DNA from: Pyruvatibacter mobilis
GTDB taxonomy: Bacteria; Pseudomonadota; Alphaproteobacteria; CGMCC-115125
Assembly (NCBI RefSeq): GCF_012848855.1
Contig: NZ_CP051630.1
Span: 2,831,501-2,895,500, forward strand
Length of the DNA stretch: 64,000 nt
Direction of reading: 5' to 3'
Positions 27,229 to 38,120 of the stretch are shown in pieces (within the stretch, counting starts at the first letter, position 1; every line of letters begins with the position of its first letter). The translations under genes were made by a program, and so were the position numbers. Below the pieces are notes generated by a model, which was not told the origin of the DNA, did not search any database, and saw nothing but the letters and a program-made list of their open reading frames with translations.

Positions 27229-30033
27229 CTAGGTTGCGCCATCCCCGAGCTTGCGGCGAAGCTGGTACAGGAAATCCAAAGCTTCGCGGGGGGTCATGTC
27301 GTCGGGGTTGGCGTCTGCGAGGGTCTGGCGCACCGGGTCGGGCGCCGCAGCCGTGTGGCCGGACGAGCGGGGGCGCGGGGCAGCGGCGAAGAGGGGCAGG
27401 TCCCGGGCGAGATCCTGCCGGGTGCCGGCAGCGGTGTCGCCCTCTTCCAGAGCCTTGAGCACTTCTTCGGCGCGGGTCAATGCCTGGGCGGGCAGGCCCG
27501 CGAGCCGGGCAACGTGAATGCCGTAGGAGCGGTCGGCCGCGCCGGGAGCGACCTCGTGGAGGAAAACGACATCTTCGCCGTGCTCGGCCACGCGCATGGT
27601 GGCGTTGGCCAGGCGCGGCAGGGTGGCGGTGAGGCCCGTCAGCTCATGATAATGGGTGGCGAACAGGGTGCGGGCGCGGTTGACCTCATGCAGATGCTCG
27701 AGGGTCGCCCAGGCGATGGACAGGCCATCATAGGTGGCGGTGCCGCGGCCGATCTCATCCAGAATGACAAGTGACCTGTCCGTTGCGCGATTGAGGATGG
27801 CGGCGGTTTCCACCATTTCCACCATGAAGGTGGAGCGGCCGCGCGCCAAATCGTCAGACGCGCCGACGCGGGAGAACAGACGGTCGACAACCCCGATATG
27901 GGCGGACGAAGCGGGCACAAAGCTGCCAGCCTGGGCCATGACGGCGATCAGCGCATTCTGGCGCAGGAAAGTTGACTTACCGGCCATGTTGGGGCCGGTG
28001 AGAAGCCAGACGGGGCGGCTGGTACTGCTTTCTTCCCCTTCCGCCTCGGCCGGTGCCGCATCCGCGGTTAGGTCACAGTCATTGGGCACGAAGCCCCCTG
28101 CCCCTTGCGCCTTCAGGGCGGCTTCCACTACCGGGTGCCGGCCTGCGTCCACTTTAAAAGCAAGTGAGTTGTCTATCCGCGGCCGTGCCCATGCGTGGGC
28201 CTGAGCTGCTTCGGCCAGGGCTGCGGCGACGTCGAGCCCTGCAAGGGCACGCGCGATGGGGGCGAGTTCGGCGATCTCGGTGACCTGGGCGACCAGCGCC
28301 TCGAACAGCTCCTTTTCCCGCGCCGTGGCGCCCTCCCCTGCCCGCGCCACCTTGGCGTCCAGCTCGGACAGTTCGACGGTGGTGAAACGCATGGCGCTGG
28401 CAAGCGTCTGGCGGTGGCGGAAGGTTTCCGCGAGATCGCCGGACATCAGCCTGTCGGCATTGGTGGCGGTGACTTCGATGAAGTAGCCGAGCACATTGTT
28501 GTGGCGCACCTTGAGGGTCTTGATGCCGGTCTGGTCGCGGTACCTGGCCTCAAGACCTGCGATGACCTTGCGGCTGCCGTCGCGCAGGGACACCAGCTCA
28601 TCGAGATCCGCGTCATAGCCCGGTGCAATGTATCCGCCATCGCGGGCGGAGAGCGGCGGCTCCTCAACAAGGGCGCGGCCCAGCAAGGTGGCGAGCGCGG
28701 CGGGCGCGCCGGTGCGGGCGCCCTCAAGGGCCGCGGCTGCCTCCGCCACATCTTCCGGCAGGGGCGGGAAATCGGGCGCGCCGCGGGCCGGGTCCAGCAA
28801 CGCAGCCGCGCGGGCGGCGGCGGCAACAGCGGCCCCGATCGCCGCAAGGTCGCGAGGGCCGCCGCGGCCGAGGGCGAGACGCGACAGGGCGCGCTCGAGA
28901 TCCGGCATCTGGCGCAGGCAGTCGCGCATGTCGTGGCGCAGGGTGCCGTGTTCGGCAAACAGGGTAACGGCGGCCAGGCGGCGGTTGATCGGCGCGGGGT
29001 CGGCCAGGGGAGCTGCGACCCTTGCCTTGAGCTCGCGCGCCCCTGCGGCGGTGACGGTCATGTCCATGACGGCAAGCAGGCTGCCGTCGCGGGCGCCATC
29101 CGGCCCGCGGGTGAGTTCAAGGCTTGTGCGGGTGGCCGCGTCGATTGCCATCAGGCCGCGGTCGCTGGCGCCGCGCGGCGGCTCGAGCACCGGCGCCGTG
29201 CCGGCCTGGGTGAGGGTCACGTAGTCGACCAGCGCCCCGGCGGCGGCGATCTGCGCGCGGGTGAAATCACCGAATGCATCGAGTGCCCTGACGCCGAACA
29301 GGCCTTCAAGCCGGCTGCGGGCGGCGTCACTGTCGAAGGCGGACGCCCTGAGCGGGGTAAGCGGAACACCGGATTGCTGGACGGCATCACCGATCATCTC
29401 ATCGGCGAGCAGGCCCTCATGCAGCACGAGTTCGCTGGGGGCGAGGCGCGCCAGGGCGGCGGCCAGGGCCGGGGCGTCGACCGCCTCGACCTGGAAGGCG
29501 CCGGTGGAGACATCTGCATAGGCGAGGCCGAGGGTCTGGCTGCCGTCGGCGCGGACACGGGCGAGGGCTGCGAGGATGTTGGCGTCGCGGGCGTCCAGAA
29601 GGGCGTCTTCCGTGAGGGTGCCGGGGGTGACGATGCGCACCACAGCCCGCTGGACGACGGATTTGGAGCCACGCTTCTTGGCCTCTGCCGGGTCCTCGGT
29701 CTGCTCGCAGACGGCAACACGGAAGCCCTTGCGGATGAGGCGGGAGAGATAGGCGTCAGCGGCATGGACGGGGACGCCGCACATGGGGATGTCTTCGCCC
29801 AGATGCTTGCCGCGCTTGGTGAGCGCGATGTCGAGCGCCTGGGCGGCCTGGGCCGCATCATCGAAGAACAGCTCGTAGAAATCGCCCATGCGGTAGAACA
29901 GCAGGCAGTCCTCATGCGCTGCCTTGATCTCGAGATATTGCGCCATCATCGGTGTGGGCGCGGGTTTGGCGGGCAGCGCGTCCCCGGTCAGGGGGGCTGC
30001 GGGCTTGGTGTCTTTGAGGATGGGAGGCGTCAT
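27229..30033 (-). CDS. mutS: DNA mismatch repair protein MutS
   Basis: MutS recognises mismatches and loops. The 934-residue protein has the mismatch-binding F-x-E motif in [14 protein letters not shown] (about 45), a core/clamp region, and an ABC-type ATPase domain with Walker [17 protein letters not shown] and signature [14 protein letters not shown], then [15 protein letters not shown]. An acidic, Ser-rich stretch near 660-680 interrupts the core-to-ATPase linker. I chose ATG 30033; a TTG at 30063 would add ten residues. It is divergent from maeB, which is usual in the group. Confidence 0.97.
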   Translation of the reverse strand: MTPPILKDTKPAAPLTGDALPAKPAPTPMMAQYLEIKAAHEDCLLFYRMGDFYELFFDDAAQAAQALDIALTKRGKHLGEDIPMCGVPVHAADAYLSRLIRKGFRVAVCEQTEDPAEAKKRGSKSVVQRAVVRIVTPGTLTEDALLDARDANILAALARVRADGSQTLGLAYADVSTGAFQVEAVDAPALAAALARLAPSELVLHEGLLADEMIGDAVQQSGVPLTPLRASAFDSDAARSRLEGLFGVRALDAFGDFTRAQIAAAGALVDYVTLTQAGTAPVLEPPRGASDRGLMAIDAATRTSLELTRGPDGARDGSLLAVMDMTVTAAGARELKARVAAPLADPAPINRRLAAVTLFAEHGTLRHDMRDCLRQMPDLERALSRLALGRGGPRDLAAIGAAVAAAARAAALLDPARGAPDFPPLPEDVAEAAAALEGARTGAPAALATLLGRALVEEPPLSARDGGYIAPGYDADLDELVSLRDGSRKVIAGLEARYRDQTGIKTLKVRHNNVLGYFIEVTATNADRLMSGDLAETFRHRQTLASAMRFTTVELSELDAKVARAGEGATAREKELFEALVAQVTEIAELAPIARALAGLDVAAALAEAAQAHAWARPRIDNSLAFKVDAGRHPVVEAALKAQGAGGFVPNDCDLTADAAPAEAEGEESSTSRPVWLLTGPNMAGKSTFLRQNALIAVMAQAGSFVPASSAHIGVVDRLFSRVGASDDLARGRSTFMVEMVETAAILNRATDRSLVILDEIGRGTATYDGLSIAWATLEHLHEVNRARTLFATHYHELTGLTATLPRLANATMRVAEHGEDVVFLHEVAPGAADRSYGIHVARLAGLPAQALTRAEEVLKALEEGDTAAGTRQDLARDLPLFAAAPRPRSSGHTAAAPDPVRQTLADANPDDMTPREALDFLYQLRRKLGDGAT

Positions 30034-30330
30034 GGGGGGCGGAGTTACCGGATGGGACAGCAAGGCGGGTGGCAGGCGACAGGGAGACTATCAGGCCGCC
30101 CGAGGTTGCGCGACCAGGTCCGGGCCGCGGACAGGATCGGCAGGCCTGCAACAGGTGCACAGCCGGGTTGCGCCGGGCAGGCGCCGGCGGGGTGGCGCTG
30201 CGGGCGGGACTTGCCTATAGCTTGCGCCACCGCTACACCAGCCCCGCCTGACGCCGGTCGCCTGGCGCGCCCTTGAGGACGCTGCGTTATCCGCCCGCCT
30301 CCCGCGCCGCCGGCCCGGTGTTCCCGCCAC

Positions 30331-32631
30331 ATGATCATGAAGGTCGACCACCCGATGACTGAAGGTTCCGGCAGCCGCCGCCGCTACACCGACGAAGAAG
30401 CCCTGCTGTTTCATGCAGAGGGCCGCCCGGGCAAGCTGGAGATCACGCCGACCAAGCCGATGGCGAGCCAGCGCGACCTGTCGCTGGCCTATTCGCCCGG
30501 CGTGGCGGCACCGGTACGCGCCATCGCGGAGAACCCGACCTCGGCCTATGATTATACGGCCAAGGGCAACTTGGTTGCCGTTATCTCGAACGGCACGGCG
30601 ATCCTGGGTCTCGGCAATCTCGGCGCGCTGGCCTCCAAGCCGGTGATGGAAGGCAAGGCGGTGCTGTTCAAGCGCTTCGCCGACGTTGACTCGATCGACC
30701 TTGAGGTTGGCACCGAGGACGCTGACGAATTCATCAATTCCGTGCGCTATCTCGGCCCGTCCTTCGGCGGCATCAACCTCGAGGACATCAAGGCACCGGA
30801 GTGCTTCATGATCGAGGAGCGGCTGCGCGAGCTCATGGACATTCCGGTGTTCCATGACGATCAGCACGGCACCGCGATCATTGCCGCCGCCGGGCTGATC
30901 AACGCCTGCCACCTGACGGGCCGCAAGTTCGAGGACATGAAGCTGGTGGTGAACGGCGCGGGCTCGGCGGGCATCGCCTGCCTCGAGCTGGTGAAGGCCA
31001 TGGGCGTGAAGAGCGAGAACGCGCTTCTGTGCGACACCAAGGGCGTGATCTACCAGGGCCGCCAGGAAGGCATGAACCAGTGGAAGTCGGCGCATGCGGC
31101 ACCGACCGACAAGCGCACACTTGCTGAGGCGATGGACGGGGCCGACGCGTTTTTCGGCGTGTCGGTGAAGGGCGCGCTGACGCCCGAGATGGTGGCGTCA
31201 ATGGCCGACAACCCGATTATCTTCGCGATGGCAAACCCGGACCCGGAGATCACGCCGGAGGAAGCCCACGAGGTGCGCCAGGACGTGATCATGGCGACGG
31301 GCCGGTCTGACTATCCGAACCAGGTCAACAATGTGCTGGGCTTCCCCTACATCTTCCGCGGGGCGCTGGATGTGCGGGCGACGACCATCAATGACGCGAT
31401 GAAAATCGCCGCCGCCGAAGCGCTGGCGTCGCTTGCGCGCGAAGACGTGCCCGACGAAGTGGCTGCCGCCTATCACGGCATGCGCCCGCGTTACGGCAAG
31501 GACTACATCATTCCCGTGCCATTTGACCCGCGCCTGATCACCACCGTGCCGCCGGCTGTTGCCAAGGCTGCGATGGAAACAGGCGTGGCGCAGCGGCCGA
31601 TCATCGACATGGAGGGTTATCAGCAGGAGCTGACTGCCCGCCTTGACCCGACGGCTGCGTCGCTGGGATTCATTGTCGAGCGCGTGCGTCGCGAGCCGAA
31701 GCGCGTGGTGTTCGCCGAGGGCGAGGAGAGCAAGGTGGTGCGCGCCGCGATCGCCTTCCGCGACCAGGGACTGGGCACGCCGATTCTGCTGGGGCGCGAG
31801 GACATCGTCCGCGCACAGATGAAGGATGCGGGCCTGGCGGAAGACGCCGAGGGCATCGAGATCATCAACCAGCGGGTGTCAGATGCGGGCCCGGACTACG
31901 CGGACGCGCTTTATGCCAAGCTGCAGCGGCGCGGCTATCTCGCCCGCGACTGCACGCGCATGGTGTTCAATGACCGCAACATCTTCGCCGCTTCCATGGT
32001 GGCGGCGGGTGACGCGGACGCGCTGGTGACGGGTGTGACCCGCTCCTATTCCGTGGCGCTGGGTGATGTGCGCAGGGTGATCGACGATGCCCCGGGCAAG
32101 CGCGCCATGGGCATTTCCATGATCCTCGCGCGCGGCCGCACGGTGCTGGTGGCGGATACAAACGTGCACGACATGCCGACCTCGCAGGAGCTGGCGGACA
32201 TCTCCATTCAGGCCGCCGCCGTGGCGCGCCGCCTGGGCTATGAGCCGCGCGTGGCGCTGCTGGCCTATTCCACCTTCGGCCACCCGATGGGTGAACGCTC
32301 CGAGCGCGTGCGCGAGGCGGTGGAGATCCTCGACCGGCAGCAGCGGGACTTTGAGTATGACGGCGAGATGGCCGCGGATGTGGCGCTCAACCGTGATGCG
32401 ATGAGCATGTATCCGTTCTGCCGCCTGTCGGAGCCTGCCAATGTGCTGGTGATGCCGGCCATTCACTCGGCGTCGATCTCAACCAAGCTGCTGGGCGAAC
32501 TGGGCGGGGCCTCAATGATTGGCCCGCTGCTGGTGGGTCTGGAGAAGTCGGTGCAGATCGCCCCGCTGGGTGCCACCGTGTCGGACCTTGTGAACCTCGC
32601 GGCGATCGCGGCCTATGGGCTTGATGCCTGA
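30331..32631 (+). CDS. maeB: NADP-dependent malic enzyme with C-terminal phosphotransacetylase-like domain
   Basis: This 766-residue protein is of the large MaeB type. The malic-enzyme part (about 20-430) has [19 protein letters not shown] at the start, [20 protein letters not shown] and an NAD(P) Rossmann [12 protein letters not shown]. The C-terminal PTA-like domain (about 440-766) carries [16 protein letters not shown] and [15 protein letters not shown]. The PTA part is usually regulatory (acetyl-CoA binding) rather than catalytic. It converts malate to pyruvate with NADPH. Starts at 30331, 30337 or 30355 are possible. The 297 bases between the mutS and maeB starts hold no other gene. Confidence 0.96.
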   Translation: MIMKVDHPMTEGSGSRRRYTDEEALLFHAEGRPGKLEITPTKPMASQRDLSLAYSPGVAAPVRAIAENPTSAYDYTAKGNLVAVISNGTAILGLGNLGALASKPVMEGKAVLFKRFADVDSIDLEVGTEDADEFINSVRYLGPSFGGINLEDIKAPECFMIEERLRELMDIPVFHDDQHGTAIIAAAGLINACHLTGRKFEDMKLVVNGAGSAGIACLELVKAMGVKSENALLCDTKGVIYQGRQEGMNQWKSAHAAPTDKRTLAEAMDGADAFFGVSVKGALTPEMVASMADNPIIFAMANPDPEITPEEAHEVRQDVIMATGRSDYPNQVNNVLGFPYIFRGALDVRATTINDAMKIAAAEALASLAREDVPDEVAAAYHGMRPRYGKDYIIPVPFDPRLITTVPPAVAKAAMETGVAQRPIIDMEGYQQELTARLDPTAASLGFIVERVRREPKRVVFAEGEESKVVRAAIAFRDQGLGTPILLGREDIVRAQMKDAGLAEDAEGIEIINQRVSDAGPDYADALYAKLQRRGYLARDCTRMVFNDRNIFAASMVAAGDADALVTGVTRSYSVALGDVRRVIDDAPGKRAMGISMILARGRTVLVADTNVHDMPTSQELADISIQAAAVARRLGYEPRVALLAYSTFGHPMGERSERVREAVEILDRQQRDFEYDGEMAADVALNRDAMSMYPFCRLSEPANVLVMPAIHSASISTKLLGELGGASMIGPLLVGLEKSVQIAPLGATVSDLVNLAAIAAYGLDA

Positions 32632-32681
32632 GCGGCCATTCCGGCGGCCCGACAGGCTGCCAGCCTGAACGACATGACAGC

Positions 32682-32720
32682 GGAGACGGATGGCCTAGGC
32701 CACCGTCTCCGTTTTTGTTT
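32682..32720 (+). terminator. Intrinsic terminator after maeB
   Basis: Plus-strand stem GGAGACGG with CCGTCTCC (plus three inner pairs), followed by GTTTTTGTTT. Half of the stem is the last codons and stop of the convergent olsB gene, so the terminator overlaps coding sequence. Confidence 0.85.
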
Positions 32721-33876
32721 CAGCCGGCTTGTCGCCCTTCATGTCGCCCTTGCCGAACTTGTCGCGGTAGCGGTCATTGATCTGGCTGGCGGGGAAGATG
32801 ATGAGCACGTCGGTGGTGCCGAACTGGTGATCCACCACCGCGCCGTCGCCGATGGTGGCACCGGCACGCAGATAGCCCTTGATGAGTGGCGGCAGGGCGC
32901 GCAGGCCCTTCTTGGCGTCCACCTCATCACGCGGGATGCGGTTCATGTTCACATAGAGCTCGTCACGTGCCCGCACATTGGGGGTGGACCCATCGCCCTG
33001 GCAGAAGTGGTGCATGAAGGAAAGCGGCAGGGCCAGTTCGTCCGGGTCCGTACCTTCAAGGCTGGCGCAGCCGAACATCACGTCCAGCTCGTAATGGACG
33101 AGATAGCTGACGATGGCATGCCACATCAGCTCCAGCGTCGGCCGCGAGCGGTGGTCCTTGTGGACGCAGGAGCGGCCAAGCTCAAGGAAGCGGGTATCGG
33201 GACCGGAGGCCTTGACCCAGTGATCGATGTCGAACTCGTTCGCAGTATAGAAACCGCCCCGGGCTTCCGCCACTTCCTGACGCATCAGGCGGTAGGTGCC
33301 GACAACGGCCTCCTGGGGCACGTCGCGGCCGGTGTAGTCAGCCGGAATGCGGGAATGGTCGATGACCAGCAGATGATCGGCGAAGGCGTCGAAGCGGTCG
33401 AAATCGCGGCGCTCTGCCGCCATGCGGGGGCTCGCCTGAGCGGACATCTCTTCATAGAAGACTTCGTAGCGCAGGCGCTGGGCGGCGCGGACTTCGGCCT
33501 CGGTTTCCGCCACCCGGACTTCGAGCGACTTGCGGCGGGCCAGCGGGCGCGGCGGCGGGCCGAACTTGCCGGAGAAGCGGGCTGCCCGGTTGACCCGGCG
33601 GCGGGCCGCAGCGCGGTAACCGGCAGCGCCCATGGTGCGCGGCTCAAGCCCCCAGAAGACGCGCCGCGTCTTGGGCGTGTGAAGATGCGGGTGGGTGGCG
33701 GCCCGGCGGAAGCGGCGGCTGGTGCCAATGAAAGCCTGCGGGGCGACGAAGCCACGGGTGAGGCGCATGAGATTACGCCGGCCGCGGCGCGGACGCCGCC
33801 GGGCGTAGCGCAGGCGAAGCGCCATGACCGCGCCGAACCCCCGACGCAGACCGGCAACTGCAAGCTGCTTGAACAA
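32695..33876 (-). CDS. olsB: OlsB-type L-ornithine N-alpha-acyltransferase (GNAT fold)
   Basis: This enzyme attaches 3-hydroxyacyl groups from ACP to ornithine, the first step of ornithine-lipid synthesis. The conserved region (about 112-370) has RLRYEVFYEEM, FDRFDAFADHLLVIDHS, VGTYRLMRQEVAE, GGFYTANEFDID, RFLELGRSCVHKDHR, and LPPLIKGYLRAGATIGDGAVVD, all typical of OlsB. The N-terminal 110 residues are an Arg-rich extension absent from known OlsB. I chose TTG 33876, which has GAGAGGGAG at good spacing; an internal start near residue 80 is possible. Lying beside maeB is the place of olsB in rhizobia as I recall it. Confidence 0.88.
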   Translation of the reverse strand: MFKQLAVAGLRRGFGAVMALRLRYARRRPRRGRRNLMRLTRGFVAPQAFIGTSRRFRRAATHPHLHTPKTRRVFWGLEPRTMGAAGYRAAARRRVNRAARFSGKFGPPPRPLARRKSLEVRVAETEAEVRAAQRLRYEVFYEEMSAQASPRMAAERRDFDRFDAFADHLLVIDHSRIPADYTGRDVPQEAVVGTYRLMRQEVAEARGGFYTANEFDIDHWVKASGPDTRFLELGRSCVHKDHRSRPTLELMWHAIVSYLVHYELDVMFGCASLEGTDPDELALPLSFMHHFCQGDGSTPNVRARDELYVNMNRIPRDEVDAKKGLRALPPLIKGYLRAGATIGDGAVVDHQFGTTDVLIIFPASQINDRYRDKFGKGDMKGDKPAETKTETVA

Positions 33877-34223
33877 ACCGGTGTCTCCCTCTCACCTTTG
33901 GCCCCTGCCGCGTGCCCAGCATATGTCACATGATGTCCCCAATGTGACAGGAGGGTGTGACAGCGGATGTGCCACGATGTCGTGACCATGCCGGGACGGG
34001 CCGGTTCGGTCTTAACCCATTCGGCTGCGCGTTAATACCTCTTTCCGCAGCGGTCCGGTTGCGCCGGATACAGACAAGTGGGTTGCTGCGCGCATCAATG
34101 CAACAAAGTTGTCATCCCTGACGGCGCGCAGAATGGCCACCGGCTGCAAGGGATCGCAGCCTCAACCCTAATCGATTGAATTAATTACAGTTTTGCCCGT
34201 TGCGGCTTGTACCTGGCCTGCCC
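33877..34223. other. Gene-free spacer upstream of olsB
   Basis: These 347 bases lie between the olsB start and the stop of the hybrid kinase, both on the minus strand. I see no conserved reading frame. The olsB-proximal part carries the TGTCACA repeats described separately. The distal part has a more A+T-rich segment around 34165-34195 and no clear terminator. Confidence 0.6.
33924..33963 (-). promoter_or_regulatory. TGTCACA repeats upstream of olsB, candidate Pho box/operator
   Basis: A perfect inverted repeat TGTCACAT (33924-33931) and ATGTGACA (33942-33949) has a 10-base spacer. On the minus strand CTGTCAC occurs twice in direct orientation, starting at 33963 and 33950, a 13-base period. 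CTGTCAC resembles the Pho-box half-site, although the standard period is 11. The site lies 50-90 bases before the olsB start; rhizobial olsB is known to respond to phosphate through PhoB. Confidence 0.5.
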
Positions 34224-36383
34224 TCAGGCGTGGGCGGCGCGGGCCGGTCGGGGTGCCTTGTCCACGGATGGCGTGGCGGGCTCTGCGCCTGCCCGCACCC
34301 GTTGGCCGAGAATGGCGCGCAGGGCGTCCGGCTCGACGGGCTTGGAGAGATAGTCGTTCATGCCCGCGTCCAGGCAGCGCTGGCGATCTTCAGAATAGGC
34401 ATTGGCGGTGAGTGCCACCACGAAGACATCATGGCCGTTGCCGCGTAATTCCCGGGTGGCTTCGATGCCGTCCATTTCCGGCATGTGCATGTCCATCAGC
34501 ACCAGATCGAAGCGGGCCTGGGTCTCCAGTGCCTCAACCGCTTCGCGGCCATTGTGCACGCGCACCACTTCGTGGCCGTCGCGCTCGAGCACGCTGACGG
34601 TCAGAAGGGCGTTGACGTCATTGTCCTCGGCCAGGAGCACGCGCCCGCCTGCGGGTGCGGGGGCCGTCGGCGACGCGGTATCCGGCGCAGGGGACGAAAG
34701 AGCCGATGGTGCCGCGGACATACCCTGGGACGGCTCAGCGAAGGCTTCCTCACCGCCGATGAGGGCCGCGACGGCGGAATGACGGCGGAACGGAAGCAGG
34801 ATGTAGGCATCGGCAGGGGCCTGCTCGCGGCCAGAGGCATCGCGGGCCTGCTGGCGGTTGTCGGCGGCTGCGGCCGCGAGGATGCGGATGCCCGGATAGC
34901 GGTGACGGATCTCCATCACCATGGGCGCGGTCAAATCATCCGCATAGGCGATGAGTGCCGGGGTGCCGTGGAAGGTGAAGCCGTCGAAGGCTGTCGCCGC
35001 GCTTTCGGGCACGTGGGCCCTGCCCCCATGAAGGCGGACCGTGGCGGCCAGTGCTTCGGCATCCACCGGCTCCAGCGCGACAAGGGCGTGGGTGTCTGCG
35101 AGGGAGGCCGCGTCGCCGAGGGGCACGTCAGACGTGACCGGCAAGGGCACGGTGAGGGTGAAGACGGTGCCCTTCCCCACGTCACTTTCCAGCGCGATGG
35201 TGCCGCCCATGGCGGAAATGAGCTTGCGGGAGATGGCGAGACCGAGGCCGGTGCCGCCGCGTTTCTGGGCGGCGCGGGCGCGGGCCTGCTGGAATTCCTC
35301 GAAAACAATGCGCTGATCGTCTTCGCCCATGCCGATGCCGGTGTCTTCGATGCGGGCTTCCAGCGTTACGGTCGCATTTCGTTCATCGGAGGTAACGTGC
35401 TGGCCGTCTTGCTCAGCATGAGCGCGGAGAAGGCGCAGGGTGACGCCGCCCTTGTCGGTGAACTTGATGGCGTTGCCAACCAGATTGGCAAAGACCTGGT
35501 GCAGGCGGCCCTGGTCTCCCAGAACCTGTTCCGGCAGGGACGGGTCCACCACGACGGCCAGGGAAATGCCGCGCTGGACGGCGCGGGGGGCGAGCAACTC
35601 GGCCAGGCCCTGGGCCATGTCTTCCAGAGAGAAGGGCTGGTCTTCCAGCTCGAGGCGACCGGCCTCGATCTTGGAGAAATCCAGAATGTCGTCGATGAGC
35701 CGCAGCAGCGCATGGCCGGAGCGGCGGACGGCCTGGACGTAATTGGCCTGTTCCGGCGTCAGATCGGTTTCGGCCAAGAGGGCCGAAATGCCGATGATGC
35801 CGTTCATCGGCGTGCGGATTTCGTGGCTGATGGTGGCGAGGAAGGCGGATTTGGCCTGGTTGGCCTGCTCTGCCTCGTCGCGGGCGCGGGCCAGTTCGCG
35901 CTCGGCGTCCTTGCGCTCGGTGATGTCGCGGCCGGCGCACTGGATTTCATGCAGGCGGCCATCGGCCCCGCGAATGGGAGATTCCTCCCAGCTGATCCAG
36001 CGCCAGCCCAGCTGGGTGCGCAGACGCTGATCGGTACGGATGATGAGCGGCTGGCCGGGGGCAGCGCCAAGGGACGCAGATGGCGGCTTGCCGACAAGAC
36101 CCTCCCCGGCGGTGAGATCCACTTCCGGGCGGAAGGGCCGGCCCAGGGCCTCCTCCTGCGAGGTGCCGAAGGTCTGGCAGAAGACATCGTTGACGAAGGT
36201 GAGACGTCCGGCGACGTCGCGGCGGAAGATGATGTCGGCCTGGCCGTCGATCAGCCCACGCAGGCGATCAAGCTCCGCATGGACCGGGGCCGCCTCGCCG
36301 CCGTCACGCGCCAGACCATCGGCGAGGCGGCGCAAGGCCGTGGCGCTCGCAGCGCGAATGGCGGACAGGAAGGCGGGAGCCAT
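34224..36383 (-). CDS. Soluble hybrid sensor histidine kinase (PAS-HisKA-HATPase-receiver)
   Basis: This 719-residue protein has a PAS domain (about 40-165), a HisKA with phospho-acceptor His in [18 protein letters not shown] (about 200), a HATPase domain ([29 protein letters not shown]; about 305-425) and a C-terminal receiver with phospho-acceptor Asp in [15 protein letters not shown] (about 645). Between kinase and receiver (about 430-580) lies a receiver-like segment without the acidic pocket, probably a pseudo-receiver. There is no membrane segment, so it senses an intracellular cue. No response-regulator gene is adjacent. The partner is unknown. Confidence 0.92.
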   Translation of the reverse strand: MAPAFLSAIRAASATALRRLADGLARDGGEAAPVHAELDRLRGLIDGQADIIFRRDVAGRLTFVNDVFCQTFGTSQEEALGRPFRPEVDLTAGEGLVGKPPSASLGAAPGQPLIIRTDQRLRTQLGWRWISWEESPIRGADGRLHEIQCAGRDITERKDAERELARARDEAEQANQAKSAFLATISHEIRTPMNGIIGISALLAETDLTPEQANYVQAVRRSGHALLRLIDDILDFSKIEAGRLELEDQPFSLEDMAQGLAELLAPRAVQRGISLAVVVDPSLPEQVLGDQGRLHQVFANLVGNAIKFTDKGGVTLRLLRAHAEQDGQHVTSDERNATVTLEARIEDTGIGMGEDDQRIVFEEFQQARARAAQKRGGTGLGLAISRKLISAMGGTIALESDVGKGTVFTLTVPLPVTSDVPLGDAASLADTHALVALEPVDAEALAATVRLHGGRAHVPESAATAFDGFTFHGTPALIAYADDLTAPMVMEIRHRYPGIRILAAAAADNRQQARDASGREQAPADAYILLPFRRHSAVAALIGGEEAFAEPSQGMSAAPSALSSPAPDTASPTAPAPAGGRVLLAEDNDVNALLTVSVLERDGHEVVRVHNGREAVEALETQARFDLVLMDMHMPEMDGIEATRELRGNGHDVFVVALTANAYSEDRQRCLDAGMNDYLSKPVEPDALRAILGQRVRAGAEPATPSVDKAPRPARAAHA

Positions 36384-36584
36384 GGGGCACGGGTCTCCGG
36401 TACGGGGGACGGCTGCAGCGCAGGTGACCGGACACCGGCCCCTTCGGGCAGATGCCGATGGGCCTACCCTGCCCCGTGTGGCTGAAGATCACGTTAACCG
36501 GAATGCGGATCGGCGGGTGCTGCGCCCACTCCGCTGTGGTTGTTGCCGGACCGGAACGAAATTGGCCGCGATTTGAGACCGCCG

Positions 36585-38120
36585 TCAGGCTGCCGCGTGG
36601 GCGGTGGCCGGGGCGCGGCGGAAGCTCAGGGCTTCTGCAAGGTGGGCGCGGGTGACGCGGTCACTGGCCTCGAGATCGGCGATGGTGCGGGCGACGCGCA
36701 GGACGCGGACAAAACCGCGGGCCGACAGGCGCAGGCGCTCGGCGGCCTGATCCATCAGGTCGTGGCCTTCAGTGTCGAGCTGCACCACCTGGTCGAGAAG
36801 CTGGCCGTCCGCTTCGGCATTGGTGCGGGGCAGAGTGCTGCCGTCGGCGAGGGATGTGTAGCGCGCTTCCTGACGGGTACGGGCGGCGGCGACGCGGGCG
36901 GCGATGGCGGCAGACGGCTCACCGGGCACCCCGTGACGCAGATCAGCGGCGGAGACCGGGGGGACGTCGAGCTGGATGTCGATGCGGTCCATCAGCGGGC
37001 CGGAGACGCGGGTCTGATAATCCTGAGCGCAGCGGGGCAGGCGGCCGCAGGCCAGGCCGGGCTCGGTGGCATAGCCGCAGCGGCACGGATTCATTGCAGC
37101 GACAAGCTGGACGCGGGCCGGGTAGCTGACATGGTGGTTGGCGCGGGCGATCACCGCCTGGCCGGTCTCAAGCGGCTGACGCAGGGCATCAAGCACGGGG
37201 CGCGCGAACTCAGGCAGTTCATCGAGAAACAACACACCGTTGTGGGCCAGGGAGATCTCGCCGGGTTTGGCCTTGATGCCGCCGCCGACCAGGGCTGCCA
37301 TGGAGGCCGAATGATGCGGCGCGCGGAACGGCCGGGCAGGGCTCAGGGCACCGCCTTCCAGCGTGCCGGCGATGGACGCAACCATGGCGACATCCAGCAT
37401 TTCGCGGGTCGACATGGGCGGCAGAATGCCCGGCAACCTGCTTGCCAACATGGATTTGCCTGCCCCCGGCGGGCCGACAAAGAGGAGGTTGTGGCCGCCG
37501 GCGGCAGCGATCTCCAGCGCCCGCTTGGCGGTTTCCTGGCCCTTGATGTCGGCCATATCGGGGATGGTGCCGCCCGCTGCGCGGGGGGCCGGGCGCGGGG
37601 CCGGCAGGGTCTGGGTGCCCTTGACGTGGTTCACCACCTCAAGGAGCGAGCGGGCGGCGATGATCTGCATCTCCCCCGCCCAGGCGGCCTCGGGCCCGCA
37701 GGCTTCGGGGCAGATGAGCCCGCGATCTGCGCCATTGGCGGCGATGGCTGCGGGCAGGGTGCCGGTGACCGGGGCGATCGAGCCATCAAGACCCAGTTCG
37801 CCCAATACACAGAAACCGTCCATCGCATCCTGGGGCAGAACGCCCAGGGCGGTCATCAGGGCCAGGGCGATGGGAAGATCGTAATGGCTGCCTTCCTTGG
37901 GCAGGTCGGCGGGGGCGAGATTGACGGTGATGCGCTTGGGCGGCAGGGCGAGACCGATGGCAGTCAGCGCGGACCGGACGCGTTCGCGGCTTTCAGCAAC
38001 TGCCTTGTCACCCAGGCCGACGACGGCAAAAGCCGGAACGCCAGGGGAAAGCTGGACCTGCACGCTGACATCGCGTGCCTCGACACCTTCGAACGCAACC
38101 GTGTTGACGCGTGCAACCAT
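36585..38120 (-). CDS. comM: ComM/YifB-family Mg-chelatase-like AAA+ ATPase
   Basis: This 511-residue protein has an N-terminal Lon-like fold (about 1-170), a Walker A LLFVGPPGAGKSMLASRLPG (about 215-225), a Walker B/NGVLFLDELPEF, and a C-terminal Mg_chelatase_C segment beginning CRCGYATEPGLACG with a cysteine cluster and GPLMDRIDIQLDVPPV. ComM is a hexameric helicase that moves DNA branches during natural transformation. I chose ATG 38120, the family start. A LexA-type site lies 206 bases upstream. Confidence 0.95.
   Translation of the reverse strand: MVARVNTVAFEGVEARDVSVQVQLSPGVPAFAVVGLGDKAVAESRERVRSALTAIGLALPPKRITVNLAPADLPKEGSHYDLPIALALMTALGVLPQDAMDGFCVLGELGLDGSIAPVTGTLPAAIAANGADRGLICPEACGPEAAWAGEMQIIAARSLLEVVNHVKGTQTLPAPRPAPRAAGGTIPDMADIKGQETAKRALEIAAAGGHNLLFVGPPGAGKSMLASRLPGILPPMSTREMLDVAMVASIAGTLEGGALSPARPFRAPHHSASMAALVGGGIKAKPGEISLAHNGVLFLDELPEFARPVLDALRQPLETGQAVIARANHHVSYPARVQLVAAMNPCRCGYATEPGLACGRLPRCAQDYQTRVSGPLMDRIDIQLDVPPVSAADLRHGVPGEPSAAIAARVAAARTRQEARYTSLADGSTLPRTNAEADGQLLDQVVQLDTEGHDLMDQAAERLRLSARGFVRVLRVARTIADLEASDRVTRAHLAEALSFRRAPATAHAAA

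Noticed and set aside
28195-30276. A 693-codon plus-strand frame opposite mutS
   Set aside because: Low-complexity Gly/Arg/Gln-rich translation, exactly opposite a complete MutS; no ribosome site.
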